From Pararhodobacter aggregans (GTDB taxonomy: Bacteria; Pseudomonadota; Alphaproteobacteria; Rhodobacterales; Rhodobacteraceae): 64,000 nucleotides of DNA. Positions 1-8,869 of this stretch are shown here, in pieces. Numbering within the stretch: position 1 is the first letter of the stretch; every line of letters begins with the position of its first letter. A model generated the notes under the pieces. The model did no database searches. It was not told where the DNA came from and saw only the letters and a list, made by a program, of their open reading frames with translations. The DNA is taken from contig NZ_QDDR01000001.1 in assembly GCF_003075525.1 (NCBI RefSeq), positions 744,001 to 808,000 of the forward strand, written 5' to 3'. Made by a program: the position numbers and the translations under genes.

Positions 1-541
1 AGTAGCCGCCCTTGTGGCCGGCGCGGTGGGCGAGGTTGCCGCCTTCGAATTCGGCATCCGTGTTCCAGGCCGCGGCATCGGCGTCGATCGAATAGCCGAC
101 TTTCGCCGGGGTGACCGAATAGCGCACGTCGTCGAACAGGAAGAACTCGGCCTCGGGGCCCGCGTAGAAGGTGTCACCGATCCCCGAGGATTTCAGGTAG
201 GCTTCGGCCTTCTTGGCGGTCTGGCGCGGGCAGCGGTCATAGACTTCGCCGGTGTCGGGCTCGACCACGTCGCAATGGATGGCCAGCGTCTTCTCGGCGT
301 AGAACGGGTCGAGGTAGACGCTCGTGGTGTCGGGCATCAGTTTCATGTCCGACTGATCGATGGATTTCCAGCCGGCGATCGACGAGCCGTCGAACATGAA
401 GCCTTCTTCGAGGAAGTCCTCGTCCACCAGATCCGACACGACGGTCACGTGCTGGAGTTTGCCTTTGGGGTCGGTGAAACGGATGTCCACATATTCGACC
501 TGTTCGTCGGCAATCAGCTTGAGAACTGATTCAACGCTCAT
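1..541 (-). CDS. glnA: Glutamine synthetase type I, N-terminal part (runs off the window)
   Basis: The first 180 codons of glutamine synthetase, which makes glutamine from glutamate, ammonia and ATP in the cytosol. Translating the minus strand from the ATG at 541 gives MSVESVLKLIADEQVEYVDI, then the typical DPKGKLQH segment, MFDGSSIAGW and the start of the catalytic domain (YAGPEAEFFLFD). The 3' part lies outside the window. It follows glnB by 34 bases on the same strand, the standard alphaproteobacterial glnBA operon, so it is probably expressed from the promoter upstream of glnB under nitrogen control. The adenylylation site lies in the missing part. Confidence 0.96.
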   Translation of the reverse strand, partial: MSVESVLKLIADEQVEYVDIRFTDPKGKLQHVTVVSDLVDEDFLEEGFMFDGSSIAGWKSIDQSDMKLMPDTTSVYLDPFYAEKTLAIHCDVVEPDTGEVYDRCPRQTAKKAEAYLKSSGIGDTFYAGPEAEFFLFDDVRYSVTPAKVGYSIDADAAAWNTDAEFEGGNLAHRAGHKGGY

Positions 542-575
542 ACTAAGTCCCCTGGATTGTTAGAGAAGTTTAGGG

Positions 576-1055
<480 letters not shown>

Positions 1056-1096
1056 GGCCCACCTGATGTGCGGGTTATGGATGATTGAGCGGCGAA

Positions 1097-2743
1097 ATGA
1101 CCGATTTGGTGACATCTGCACAAATGCGCGCCATCGAGCGAACGGCCTTTGAGTCGGGGGTTGTGACTGGCCTGGACCTGATGGAGCGCGCGGGTGAGGG
1201 GGTCGTGGCGGCGATTCAGATGCGCTGGCCGGACGCGCAGCGGGTCACCGTGCTCTGCGGGCCGGGCAACAACGGCGGCGACGGGTTCGTCGTGGCGCGG
1301 CTCTTGCGCGAGGCGGGCTGCGCGGTGAGGGTGCTGGCGGCGGCGGTGCCCGACAGGATGCCGCCCGACGCCGCCGAAAATGCGCGGCGGTGGCTGGAGG
1401 CGGGCGTCATACTGCCCCTGACACGCAAGACGTTGAACGATCCTGACTGGGGACGCTCCGATCTCTATGTCGATGCGATCTTCGGCACCGGGCTTTCGCG
1501 CCCGCCCAAAGGTGACATCGCCAGCGTCCTGTTGCGCCTCGGCGGCGCGAGCGGCGATGGCGAATACTACTCAAACCGGCTGGTGGCCATCGACGCACCT
1601 TCGGGCCTGTGTCTTGACAGCGGACGCATCCTCCTGGCCGGGGAATCGGTGCCCCATGCGGCGTTGACGGTGACCTTTCACTGCCTGAAGGCTGGGCACG
1701 TCCTGTCGCGCGGGCCCGAGGTCTGCGGCGAAGTCGTCGTGCACGATATCGGCCTTGAACCCTGGTTGCGAAATCGCAAAGGCATGAATTCGCAAGAGTT
1801 CGCCTGGTTCATGGCCGGGCGCACCCCTCCGCTTGGCCTGGTGTCTCCGCTTCCCTTCGAGAGGATGAACGCCGACGCGCGGGTCGGTTCGTTCATGATT
1901 GAGGCTCTGAACAAGTTTGGCCGACTGAGCGAGGAGACCCACAAATACACCTATGGACACGCGCTGGTCCTGACCGGCGGCATGGGCCGTACCGGGGCGG
2001 CGCGGCTGGCGGCGCGGGCGGCGCTCAGGGTCGGCGCCGGGCTGGTGACGCTGGGCGCGCCGGGCGGGGCGATGCTGGAATGCGCGGCGCAGATCACCGC
2101 GCTGATGCTGCGCCGGGTCGAGGGCGGCGGGGATCTGGCGGCGCTGCTCGGCGACCCTCGGATCACCGCGCTGTGCCTCGGGCCCGGGATGGGGGTGGAG
2201 CGGGCGGCGGAGATGCTGGCAGTGGTGCGGGAGGGTGGTGTGAAACCCCATCCTACGGTGGTGGTCGATGCCGATGGGCTGACCGCTCTGGGGCCGGTTG
2301 CGGCGCCCCTGCCGCCCGGCTGGGTGCTGACGCCGCACGGTGGGGAATTCGCGCGGCTCTTCCCCGATCTTGCCGCGAAACTGACGGCGCCAGCGGACAC
2401 CGGCCCGGCCTATTCCAAGGTCGATGCGACGCGCGAGGCGGCGGCACGGGCGGGTTGTGTGGTGCTGTTCAAGGGGCCGGACACGGTGATCGCCGCGCCG
2501 GACGGGCGGGCGGCGGTGCATGCGGCGACGGGCGCGCGGGCGGTGCCCTGGCTGGCGACGGCGGGGGCGGGGGATGTGCTGGCCGGGCTGATCGCGGGGC
2601 TTTGCGCCCGCGGGCTCGGCGGGTTCGAGGCCGCCTGCGCCGCGGCCTGGCTTCACGTCGAGGCGGCGCGGGCCTTCGGGCCGGGCCTGATCGCCGAGGA
2701 TCTGCCCGAGGCCCTGCCGGGGGTGTTGCGGGCGCTGGGGTAG
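1097..2743 (+). CDS. nnr: Bifunctional NAD(P)H-hydrate epimerase/dehydratase
   Basis: Repairs damaged NAD(P)HX. The N-terminal YjeF_N domain epimerises R/S-NAD(P)HX (GPGNNGGDGFV near residue 57). The C-terminal ribokinase-like domain is the ADP-dependent dehydratase (HALVLTGGMGRTG start, ATAGAGDVLAGL near the end). At 548 residues it has the normal length for the fused form. I prefer the ATG at 1097 (MTDLVTSAQMRAIE); an in-frame TTG at 1085 would add four residues. It is divergent from glnB. The TAG stop lies inside a perfect palindromic repeat. Confidence 0.93.
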   Translation: MTDLVTSAQMRAIERTAFESGVVTGLDLMERAGEGVVAAIQMRWPDAQRVTVLCGPGNNGGDGFVVARLLREAGCAVRVLAAAVPDRMPPDAAENARRWLEAGVILPLTRKTLNDPDWGRSDLYVDAIFGTGLSRPPKGDIASVLLRLGGASGDGEYYSNRLVAIDAPSGLCLDSGRILLAGESVPHAALTVTFHCLKAGHVLSRGPEVCGEVVVHDIGLEPWLRNRKGMNSQEFAWFMAGRTPPLGLVSPLPFERMNADARVGSFMIEALNKFGRLSEETHKYTYGHALVLTGGMGRTGAARLAARAALRVGAGLVTLGAPGGAMLECAAQITALMLRRVEGGGDLAALLGDPRITALCLGPGMGVERAAEMLAVVREGGVKPHPTVVVDADGLTALGPVAAPLPPGWVLTPHGGEFARLFPDLAAKLTAPADTGPAYSKVDATREAAARAGCVVLFKGPDTVIAAPDGRAAVHAATGARAVPWLATAGAGDVLAGLIAGLCARGLGGFEAACAAAWLHVEAARAFGPGLIAEDLPEALPGVLRALG

Positions 2744-2767
2744 GATGGGCAATATTGCCCATCCTAC
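2740..2767. repeat. Perfect 28-bp palindrome overlapping the nnr stop codon
   Basis: The left arm GTAGGATGGGCAAT is followed at once by its exact reverse complement, with no mismatch. The TAG at 2741-2743 is the stop codon of nnr. It sits in the 33-base gap between nnr and the convergent Hint gene and may act as a bidirectional 3' hairpin. It resembles the GTAGGGTG palindromes near 34.1-34.3 and 37.0 kb. Confidence 0.85.
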
Positions 2768-2776
2768 GGGCGCCGC

Positions 2777-3280
2777 TCAGTGCAGCCAGCGCTGATGCGC
2801 GGCGACCGGCGTGCGGGCGCTGGCGATCTCGTGCCCGCCCGCGCTGAACACCTGCGGCGCGTCGAAATGCAGCCGGATCAGCCGCAGCCGCGCCCGCGTC
2901 TCGCGTCGGACGAACAGGTCGTCGACCAGCGAGGCCGCCGGGGTCAGCATCTCGTCCTGGCCGTGCAGCACCATGGCCCGCCAGTCGCGGACCAGCACCT
3001 GCTGGTTGGCGGGCAGGGTCAGCGGCGCCCCGGCCTCGCCCCCGGTGGCGGCGGGGCTGTCGATCACCACCACCTCGACGCTCAGGGCCTCGAGGACCGA
3101 GGTCCCGCGCAGTTCCACCAGCCCGTTGCGGGTCTGGATCCGGTCGCCCGCCAGCAGGAATTCCACCGGCATCGGACCCTCGGCGGTCTCCACCAGCGTG
3201 CCGGGCAACAGCCCGGTCGGGCGCGAGCGGCGGGTGGCGAGGGGGAGGGGCGGCAAACTGGGGGCAAGCTGCGGAAGCAT
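2777..3280 (-). CDS. Degenerate Hint-domain protein
   Basis: A 167-residue protein (start MLPQLAPSLPPL at 3280; ten residues longer from 3310) built on a Hint (hedgehog/intein) fold of the kind common in Rhodobacteraceae. GLLPGTLVETAEGPMPVEFL...GDRIQTRNG matches the family's opening block C-F-x-P-G-T, and LPANQQVLV matches the later SPQH block. The usual nucleophilic Cys is Gly here and the block-B His is Gln, so self-cleavage looks impossible if this alignment is right. No signal peptide or partner domain is visible. Function unknown. Confidence 0.72.
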   Translation of the reverse strand: MLPQLAPSLPPLPLATRRSRPTGLLPGTLVETAEGPMPVEFLLAGDRIQTRNGLVELRGTSVLEALSVEVVVIDSPAATGGEAGAPLTLPANQQVLVRDWRAMVLHGQDEMLTPAASLVDDLFVRRETRARLRLIRLHFDAPQVFSAGGHEIASARTPVAAHQRWLH

Positions 3281-3407
3281 CGGGCGTCCTTTCCGGGTTA
3301 CTGTTTCCAATCTGACGACAATCTTGGCGCAAATAGGGCATCACCGGCGCGTTTTCGCGGCGATTCCCCCTCGCGCGGCGGCGAGGGCGTTGCTAGAAGC
3401 GGCGCAT

Positions 3408-3491
3408 GCGGGTGTGGCGGAATTGGTAGACGCACCAGATTTAGGTTCTGGCGCCTTTGGCGTGGGGGTTCGAGTCCCTTCACCCGCACCA
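3408..3491 (+). tRNA. tRNA-Leu (anticodon UAG), CCA encoded
   Basis: GCGGGTG at 3408-3414 pairs with CACCCGC at 3481-3487 as the acceptor stem. A discriminator A and an encoded CCA end follow. The anticodon arm CCAGA-TTTAGGT-TCTGG gives anticodon TAG, which reads CUA leucine codons. The long variable arm (cgcctttggcgt) and the TTCGAGTCC T-loop fit a class II leucine tRNA. Confidence 0.96.
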
Positions 3492-3536
3492 TCCTGACAT
3501 CGCGGGACAATCCCCGCCAGCCGCGGCCGGGCTTTG

Positions 3537-3980
3537 TCAGGCGTTCCGTACCGCTGTCACGTCGCGATGGGTGATCGGCCGTCCGGTGCGGGCGTCGGTC
3601 AGCACCGGCTCGATTCTCTCACCCGTCTCGCGCGAGACCAGCGTGATGGCGGTTTCCCCCTCGGGCGGGACATGGTCCTCGGCCCAGCCGATCAGCGCCA
3701 CCAGCACCGGATAGAGCGCCTTGCCCTTCTCGGTCAGGCGGTATTCGTAGCGCGTCGGACGCTCCTGATAGGCCTCGCGCCGCAGCACGCCATCGGCTTC
3801 CAGCTTGCGCAACCTGTCGGCCAGGACATGGCGGGTGATGCCCAGCCGGGCCTGCATCGCCTCGAACCGGCGGATGCCGAGGAAGCAGTCGCGCAGCACC
3901 ATCAGCGTCCAGCGGTCGCCGATCACCGACAGGCCGCGGGCCACGGGGCAGGATTGGTCTTTCAGCTCGTCCCATTTCAT
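3537..3980 (-). CDS. HxlR-family winged-helix transcriptional regulator
   Basis: A 147-residue MarR-like regulator of the HxlR family. The opening CPVARGLSVIGDRWTLMVLR is the family signature, with the conserved Cys near residue 11, followed by the helix-turn-helix (ITRHVLADRLRKLEADGVL) and the wing (YRLTEKGKALYPVL). HxlR proteins often sense electrophiles or redox state through that Cys and repress a neighbouring gene. It is divergent from a MATE efflux gene, and the spacer carries two matching inverted repeats. I infer that it represses itself and the pump. Confidence 0.9.
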   Translation of the reverse strand: MKWDELKDQSCPVARGLSVIGDRWTLMVLRDCFLGIRRFEAMQARLGITRHVLADRLRKLEADGVLRREAYQERPTRYEYRLTEKGKALYPVLVALIGWAEDHVPPEGETAITLVSRETGERIEPVLTDARTGRPITHRDVTAVRNA

Positions 3981-4006
3981 GCGGCCATCCTAAACCACGT
4001 TGACAG

Positions 4007-4048
4007 GTTCCGAAAGGGAACTTACCCATAGTCCATTCCTTTTTGGAA
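4007..4048. promoter_or_regulatory. Tandem inverted-repeat operators for the HxlR regulator
   Basis: Two copies of TTCC-N5-GGAA lie in the HxlR/MATE spacer, at 4008-4020 and 4036-4048, exactly 28 bases apart. The first extends to GTTCC-N5-GGAAC and begins two bases after a TTGACA (4000-4005) that could be the -35 box of the MATE gene. Identical geometry in both copies suggests one dimer bound to each. Confidence 0.6.
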
Positions 4049-4078
4049 CCCACTATATCATCAGGCGAGGTGCGGGCG

Positions 4079-5464
4079 ATGAGCATGGCGATGGAGGGCC
4101 GCGAGCAAGCGGCGGCGGCGCGGCGCGCGGCGCGGACCAAGGCGATGCTCGAGGGGCCGATCGGCCCGGTGCTGGCCCGCCTTGCCGCGCCCAATGTGCT
4201 GGCCATGGTGGTGCAGGCGCTGATGAGCATCGCCGAGGGCATCTTCGCCGCCCGCCTTGGCGTCGGGGCGCTGGCCGGGCTCGCGCTGGTCTTCCCGCTG
4301 GTCATGCTGACGCAGATGCTGTCGGCGGGGGCGATCGGCGGCGCCATCTCCTCGGCGGTGGCGCGGGCGCTGGGGGCGGGGAACGCGGCGCGGGCCAGCG
4401 GCCTTGTGCTGGCCGCCTGGGTGGTCGCCACGGGTTCGGCGCTGCTGTCGCTCTTGGCAATGGCCCTGTTCGGCCGCGTGATCTTCGAGGCGCTGGGCGG
4501 CGCGGGCGAGCCCGCCGAGGCGGCGCTGGCCTATGCCGCGGTGTTTTTCCCCGGCTGCCTCGCGCTCTGGCTCTGCCACGCGACGCTGAGCGTGCTCAGG
4601 GGCACCGGCGGGATGGCCGCGGCCTCGGGCATCCTGCTGGCGGTGTCGCTGGTGTCGATCCCGATGTCGGGGGCATTGGCGCTGGGCTGGGGCGGGCTGC
4701 CGGCGCTGGGCATGGCGGGGCTCGCGCTGGGGACGGTGCTGGCGCATGGCGCGGGGGCGGTGCTGGCGGTGGCGCTGCTGGCCTCGGGGCGGGCCGGGCT
4801 TTCGCTCAGGGGCGCGCGGATCGCCCGGGGCATGTATGCCGACATCCTGCGGGTGGGGGGCATCGCCGCGCTCAATACCGCGCTGACGGTGCTGACCATC
4901 GTGCTGATGGTCGGCGCGGTCGGCCGCTTCGGGGCCGAGGCGCTGGCGGGCTACGGGCTGGGCGCGCGGCTGGAATTCCTGATGATCCCGGTCGTGTTCG
5001 GCATCGGCGCGGCGATGACCGCCATGGTCGGCGCCAACACCGGCGCCGGGCAGAAGGAACGGGCGCTGCGGGTGGCCTGGGCCGGATCGGTCGCCGCCGC
5101 CGTCATCGTCGGCGCCATCGGCCTGACGGTGGCGCTGGCGCCGGACCTCTGGCTGCGGCTGTTCCTGACGGCGGAAGAGGGCGGGGCGCTGGCCGCGGGC
5201 CGGTCCTATTTCCGCATCGTTGCGCCCTTTTACGGCTTCTTCGCCCTGGGCCTCGCGCTCTATTTTGCCAGCCAGGGGGCGGGGCGGATGCTCTGGCCCT
5301 TCCTGGGCGGCGTGGTCCGGATCGCCGTCGCCTTTGGCGGCGCGATGGCGGCGGTGGCATGGACCGGCTGGGGCGTGAGCGGCGTGTTCATCGCCATCGC
5401 GGGGGGCATGGCGAGCTATGGTTTCTTCGTGGCGGGGGCCCTGGCCCTGACCCGCTGGCGCTGA
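4079..5464 (+). CDS. MATE-family multidrug/metabolite efflux transporter
   Basis: A 461-residue polytopic inner-membrane protein of the MATE family, which exports cationic drugs or metabolites using a Na+ or H+ gradient. The translation shows about twelve hydrophobic segments in two homologous halves, with family features such as [18 protein letters not shown] at the N-terminus. The start at 4079 follows AGGCGAGG at a good distance; an upstream in-frame TTG at 4043 lies inside the operator and is unlikely. It is probably controlled by the divergent HxlR regulator. Substrate unknown. Confidence 0.9.
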   Translation: MSMAMEGREQAAAARRAARTKAMLEGPIGPVLARLAAPNVLAMVVQALMSIAEGIFAARLGVGALAGLALVFPLVMLTQMLSAGAIGGAISSAVARALGAGNAARASGLVLAAWVVATGSALLSLLAMALFGRVIFEALGGAGEPAEAALAYAAVFFPGCLALWLCHATLSVLRGTGGMAAASGILLAVSLVSIPMSGALALGWGGLPALGMAGLALGTVLAHGAGAVLAVALLASGRAGLSLRGARIARGMYADILRVGGIAALNTALTVLTIVLMVGAVGRFGAEALAGYGLGARLEFLMIPVVFGIGAAMTAMVGANTGAGQKERALRVAWAGSVAAAVIVGAIGLTVALAPDLWLRLFLTAEEGGALAAGRSYFRIVAPFYGFFALGLALYFASQGAGRMLWPFLGGVVRIAVAFGGAMAAVAWTGWGVSGVFIAIAGGMASYGFFVAGALALTRWR

Positions 5465-5558
5465 TTCAGGGTTGATCCGCCTTCCCGCCCGCTCTAGGAA
5501 GGCGCAGATTTCTTCAGGCCGCCGTCCGGGCGGCCTGTCAGCTTATGCGAGGACACGA

Positions 5559-6890
5559 ATGCAAGTCACCGAGACCCTGAACGACGGTCTGAAGCGCGGC
5601 TACACGATCACCATCCCGGCCGCCGATCTGGCCGCCAAGGTGGACGAGAAGCTGCGCGAGGCCCAGCCCGAAGTCGAGCTGAAGGGCTTCCGCAAGGGCA
5701 AGGTTCCGATGGCGATGCTGAAGAAGCAATTCGGCCCGCGCCTGATGGGCGAAGCGATGCAGGAAGCCGTCGACGGCGCCATGCAGAACCACTTCGACGC
5801 CTCGGGCGACCGTCCGGCGATGCAGCCGAAGGTCGAGATGAAGGACGGCGAGACCTGGAAAGAGGGCGACGACGTCGTGGTCGAGCTGAGCTACGAGGCC
5901 CTGCCCGAGATCGCCGAACCCGACTTCACCGCCCTGACGCTGGAGCGTCTGGTGGTGAAGGCCGATGAATCGGCCGTGGACGAGGCGCTGGGCAACCTCG
6001 CCAAGCAGGCGCAGAGCTTCGAGGACAAGGACGGCGCGGCCGAGAACGGCGACCAGGTGACCTTCGACTTCACCGGGCGCGTCGACGGCGAGGCCTTCGA
6101 GGGCGGCGCTGCGCAGGATTACCCGCTGGTGCTGGGCTCGGGTCAGTTCATCCCCGGCTTCGAGGACCAGCTGGTCGGCACCAAGGCCGGTGACGAGAAA
6201 GACGTCACCGTCACCTTCCCGGAGAACTACGGCGCCGAGCATCTGGCGGGCAAGGAAGCGGTCTTCGCCTGCGTGATCAAGGGCGTGAAAGCCCCGGCCG
6301 AAGCGGAACTGAACGACGAGCTGGCGGCGAAATTCGGCGCCGAATCGCTCGAGGCGCTGAAAGGCCAGATCCGTGAGGGGCTGGAAGGCGAATACGCCCA
6401 GGCCGCCCGCGCGGTGGTCAAGCGCGGCCTTCTGGACCAGCTGGACAGCACCGTCTCGTTCGATCTGCCGGAAAGCCTGGTCGAGGCCGAGGCCAGCCAG
6501 ATCGCCCACCAGCTCTGGCATGACGAGAACCCGCAGGTCCATGACCACAACCACGGCTCGATCGAGACCACCGACGAACACCGCAAGCTGGCCGTGCGCC
6601 GCGTGAAGCTCGGCCTCCTGCTGGCCGAAGTCGGCCGCAAGGCCGAGGTGACGGTATCGGACGCCGAGATGACCCAGGCCATCCTGGCTCAGGCCCGCCA
6701 GTACCCGGGGCAGGAGCGCGAATTCTTCGAATTCGTGCAGAAGAACCCGCAGATGCAACAGCAGCTGCGCGCGCCGCTCTTCGAGGACAAGGTCGTGGAC
6801 ATGATCCTCGGCAAAGCCTCGGTGAGCGAGAAGGAAGTTTCGAAAGACGACCTGAAAGCGGCGCTGGACAAGCTGGAAGAGGAAGCCTGA
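5559..6890 (+). CDS. tig: Trigger factor (ribosome-associated chaperone/PPIase)
   Basis: A 443-residue chaperone that binds the ribosome exit tunnel and nascent chains. The N-terminal ribosome-binding signature GFRKGKVP places Phe44-Arg45-Lys46 exactly. The FKBP-type prolyl isomerase domain occupies about residues 155-245 ([20 protein letters not shown]), followed by the helical C-terminal domain. The start at 5559 has a GAGGA ribosome site seven bases upstream. Transcription ends at a strong hairpin and T-run at 6919-6946. No clpP or lon follows in this window. Confidence 0.97.
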   Translation: MQVTETLNDGLKRGYTITIPAADLAAKVDEKLREAQPEVELKGFRKGKVPMAMLKKQFGPRLMGEAMQEAVDGAMQNHFDASGDRPAMQPKVEMKDGETWKEGDDVVVELSYEALPEIAEPDFTALTLERLVVKADESAVDEALGNLAKQAQSFEDKDGAAENGDQVTFDFTGRVDGEAFEGGAAQDYPLVLGSGQFIPGFEDQLVGTKAGDEKDVTVTFPENYGAEHLAGKEAVFACVIKGVKAPAEAELNDELAAKFGAESLEALKGQIREGLEGEYAQAARAVVKRGLLDQLDSTVSFDLPESLVEAEASQIAHQLWHDENPQVHDHNHGSIETTDEHRKLAVRRVKLGLLLAEVGRKAEVTVSDAEMTQAILAQARQYPGQEREFFEFVQKNPQMQQQLRAPLFEDKVVDMILGKASVSEKEVSKDDLKAALDKLEEEA

Positions 6891-6918
6891 GGCTTCCCGA
6901 CCCGCTGAGGAAATGGGC

Positions 6919-6946
6919 CCCCCGTACCGCAAGGTGCGGGGGTTTT
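6919..6946 (+). terminator. Rho-independent terminator of tig
   Basis: CCCCCGTACC and GGTGCGGGGG form a 10-bp stem (one wobble) around a GCAA tetraloop, followed by TTTT. It lies 29 bases after the tig stop codon. Confidence 0.85.
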
Positions 6947-6955
6947 CTCATGGCC

Positions 6956-7115
6956 GGGGGCGGGGGAGGGGTTTCGCCCTCGTTGCCCGCTGCCGCGGGC
7001 GCCTCGGGCGACCAGCGGCGCGGCGTGCCGCCGCGCCGAAGGAAGGGGGGCCGTCTGCCCCCCTCTTGGCCCAAGGGCCAATTCACCCCCCGAGGATATT
7101 TCCAGAACAAAGATG
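6956..7115 (+). repeat. Composite REP-like element, full-length copy
   Basis: Starts with GGGGAGGGGTTTCGCCCTCGT, continues through CTCGGGCGACC and G/C-rich hairpins, and ends in CCGAGGATATTT then CCAGAACAAAGATG. The same order of blocks recurs at 34806-34916 and 48434-48552. No coding potential is visible. With the next element it fills the 331-base gap between tig and the acyl-CoA synthetase gene. Confidence 0.7.
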
Positions 7116-7139
7116 AAGACTAAGGGGGCGTTAACCCGC

Positions 7140-7190
7140 CTTCTTTGCGCTCCAAATATCCTCGGGGGTCCGGGGGCAGACGGCCCCCGG
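7140..7190 (-). repeat. REP-like element, inverted relative to the previous copy
   Basis: Read on the minus strand it ends CCGAGGATATTTGGAGCGC then AAAGAAG, and it carries a CCGGGGGC/GCCCCCGG-type hairpin. It faces the copy ending at 7115 across 24 bases, so the two make a large inverted pair just downstream of the minus-strand synthetase gene. Confidence 0.7.
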
Positions 7191-7222
7191 GGCTTGAGGC
7201 ACGCGCGCGGTTCCGGTTCCGC

Positions 7223-8734
7223 TCAGCGCTTGAACCAATCCTTGAACGCGTCGCGCAGCAGGTTCTTCTGCACCTTGCCCATGGTGTTGCGGGGCAGGTC
7301 CGCGACCAGCACCAGAGCGCGCGGCACCTTGAACCGCGCGAGCCGGGCGCCGAGGTCCTTCAGGATCGCCGCCGTATCCGGCGTCTCGCCCGGCAGGGGC
7401 ACGATCACCCCCAGCACGCCCTCGCCCAGATCCGGGTGCGGCACGCCGATGACGGCGCTTTCCTTGACACCCGGCGCCTCGTCCAGTTCCAGCTCGATCT
7501 CCTTGGGATAGATGTTGTAGCCCCCGGCGATGATCAGGTCCTTCTGGCGGCCGACGATGGTGACATAGCCGTCCGTGTCGATCCGCCCCAGATCGCCGGT
7601 GATGAAGAACCCGTCGGCCCTGAGTTCCGCCGCGGTCTTCTCGGGCATCTGCCAATAGCCCTGGAACACGTTCGGTCCCCGCACCTCGAGGATGCCGATC
7701 TCGCCCCGGGGCAGGGTCGCGCCGGTATCGGGATCGGTCACCTTCACCTCGACGCCCGGCAGGGGCAGGCCCACGGTCCCGGCGCGGCGTTCGCCGTCAT
7801 AGGGGTTCGAGGTGTTCATGTTGGTCTCGGTCATGCCGTAGCGTTCGAGGATCCGGTGCCCGGTGCGGTCCTCGAAGGCGATATGCGTCTCGGCCAGCAG
7901 GGGCGCCGAGCCCGAGATGAAGAGCCGCATATGCGCGACCAGATCCCGGGTGAAGCGGGGATCGTCCAGAAGGCGGGTGTAGAAGGTCGGCACCCCCATC
8001 AGGCTGGTGGCCCGGGGCATCCAGTGAATGAGCGCGTCGATGTCGAGCCTCGGCAGCAGGATCAGCGTGCCGCCCGCGGCGAGCAGCGTGTTGGTGGCGA
8101 CGAAGAGCCCGTGGGTGTGGAAGATCGGCAGGGCATGCAGCAGCACGTCGCGGTCGCTGAACTGCCAGTGATCGACCAGCACCTCGGCATTGGACAGAAG
8201 GTTGCGCTGGCTGAGCATCGCGCCCTTGGAGCGGCCAGTGGTCCCCGAGGTATAAAGCAGCGCCGCCAGATCCTCGGACCCCCGCTCCACCGCCGCCGCC
8301 TCGGGCGCCCCCGCCATCGCCTCGGCGAAACTGCCGCTGCCATCGGCGTTCAGCACCATCAGCCGCGTGCCGCAACGCTCGGCCACCGGGGCCAGCGCCG
8401 CCGCCTTGGCGCCGTCGGCCAGCAGCAGCTTCGCCCCGGCGTCGCCGAGGAAATAGGCCACCTCATCCGGGGTATAGGCGGTGTTGAGGGGCAGGAAGAC
8501 CACGCCCGCCATCACCGCGCCGCCGTAAAGCGCCAGCGCCTCGGGCGATTTCTCGACCTGCACCGCCATCCGGTCGCCCGGTTCCAGCCCCAGCCCCCGC
8601 AGCGCCCCCGCCACCCGCGCGCACATCGCGTGGAAGGCGGCGCCCGAGATCGTGCTGCCATCGGGCAGGATCAGGAAGGCGCTGTCGCGGGTCTTCAGGG
8701 GCGCGAAGAGCGCGTCATAGAGCGGGTTCGGCAT
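7223..8734 (-). CDS. matB: Malonyl-CoA synthetase (AMP-forming acyl-CoA ligase)
   Basis: A 503-residue ANL-superfamily enzyme that activates a carboxylic acid with ATP and CoA. The P-loop LLYTSGTTGRSKGAML lies near residue 157, and YGMTETNMNTSNPYDGERRAGTVG is typical of MatB-type malonate-CoA ligases, as is the length of about 503. The invariant lysine region is NTMGKVQKNLLRD at the C-terminus. A matA decarboxylase is not adjacent, so malonate use is inferred from sequence type only; another short dicarboxylate or acyl substrate is possible. Confidence 0.85.
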   Translation of the reverse strand: MPNPLYDALFAPLKTRDSAFLILPDGSTISGAAFHAMCARVAGALRGLGLEPGDRMAVQVEKSPEALALYGGAVMAGVVFLPLNTAYTPDEVAYFLGDAGAKLLLADGAKAAALAPVAERCGTRLMVLNADGSGSFAEAMAGAPEAAAVERGSEDLAALLYTSGTTGRSKGAMLSQRNLLSNAEVLVDHWQFSDRDVLLHALPIFHTHGLFVATNTLLAAGGTLILLPRLDIDALIHWMPRATSLMGVPTFYTRLLDDPRFTRDLVAHMRLFISGSAPLLAETHIAFEDRTGHRILERYGMTETNMNTSNPYDGERRAGTVGLPLPGVEVKVTDPDTGATLPRGEIGILEVRGPNVFQGYWQMPEKTAAELRADGFFITGDLGRIDTDGYVTIVGRQKDLIIAGGYNIYPKEIELELDEAPGVKESAVIGVPHPDLGEGVLGVIVPLPGETPDTAAILKDLGARLARFKVPRALVLVADLPRNTMGKVQKNLLRDAFKDWFKR

Positions 8735-8770
8735 CGGTTTCCTCCTTGCGGCCCGGGCGTGCCCCGACCT

Positions 8771-8869
8771 TCTTCATTCACTTTGTTTCAAATACGCAGG
8801 GGGGGTGTCCAGAGGGGGGAGCCTGCTTCCCCCTCTGGCGAGGGGGTGCGGGGGGCGAGCAGCCCCCCG
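8771..8869 (-). repeat. REP-like G/C hairpin element (divergent copy)
   Basis: The minus strand reads a run of C's, then TGCGTATTTGAAACAAAG and AATGAAG. The plus strand shows AGGGGGTGCGGGGGGCGAGCAGCCCCCC, nearly the same hairpin as in the 56.0-kb copy. It lies between the start of the matB-like gene and the end of the Sua5-type gene. Confidence 0.5.

Noticed and set aside
5472-5558. N-terminal extension of trigger factor
   Set aside because: The in-frame upstream start has no ribosome site and the family begins at [10 protein letters not shown] with GAGGA upstream.
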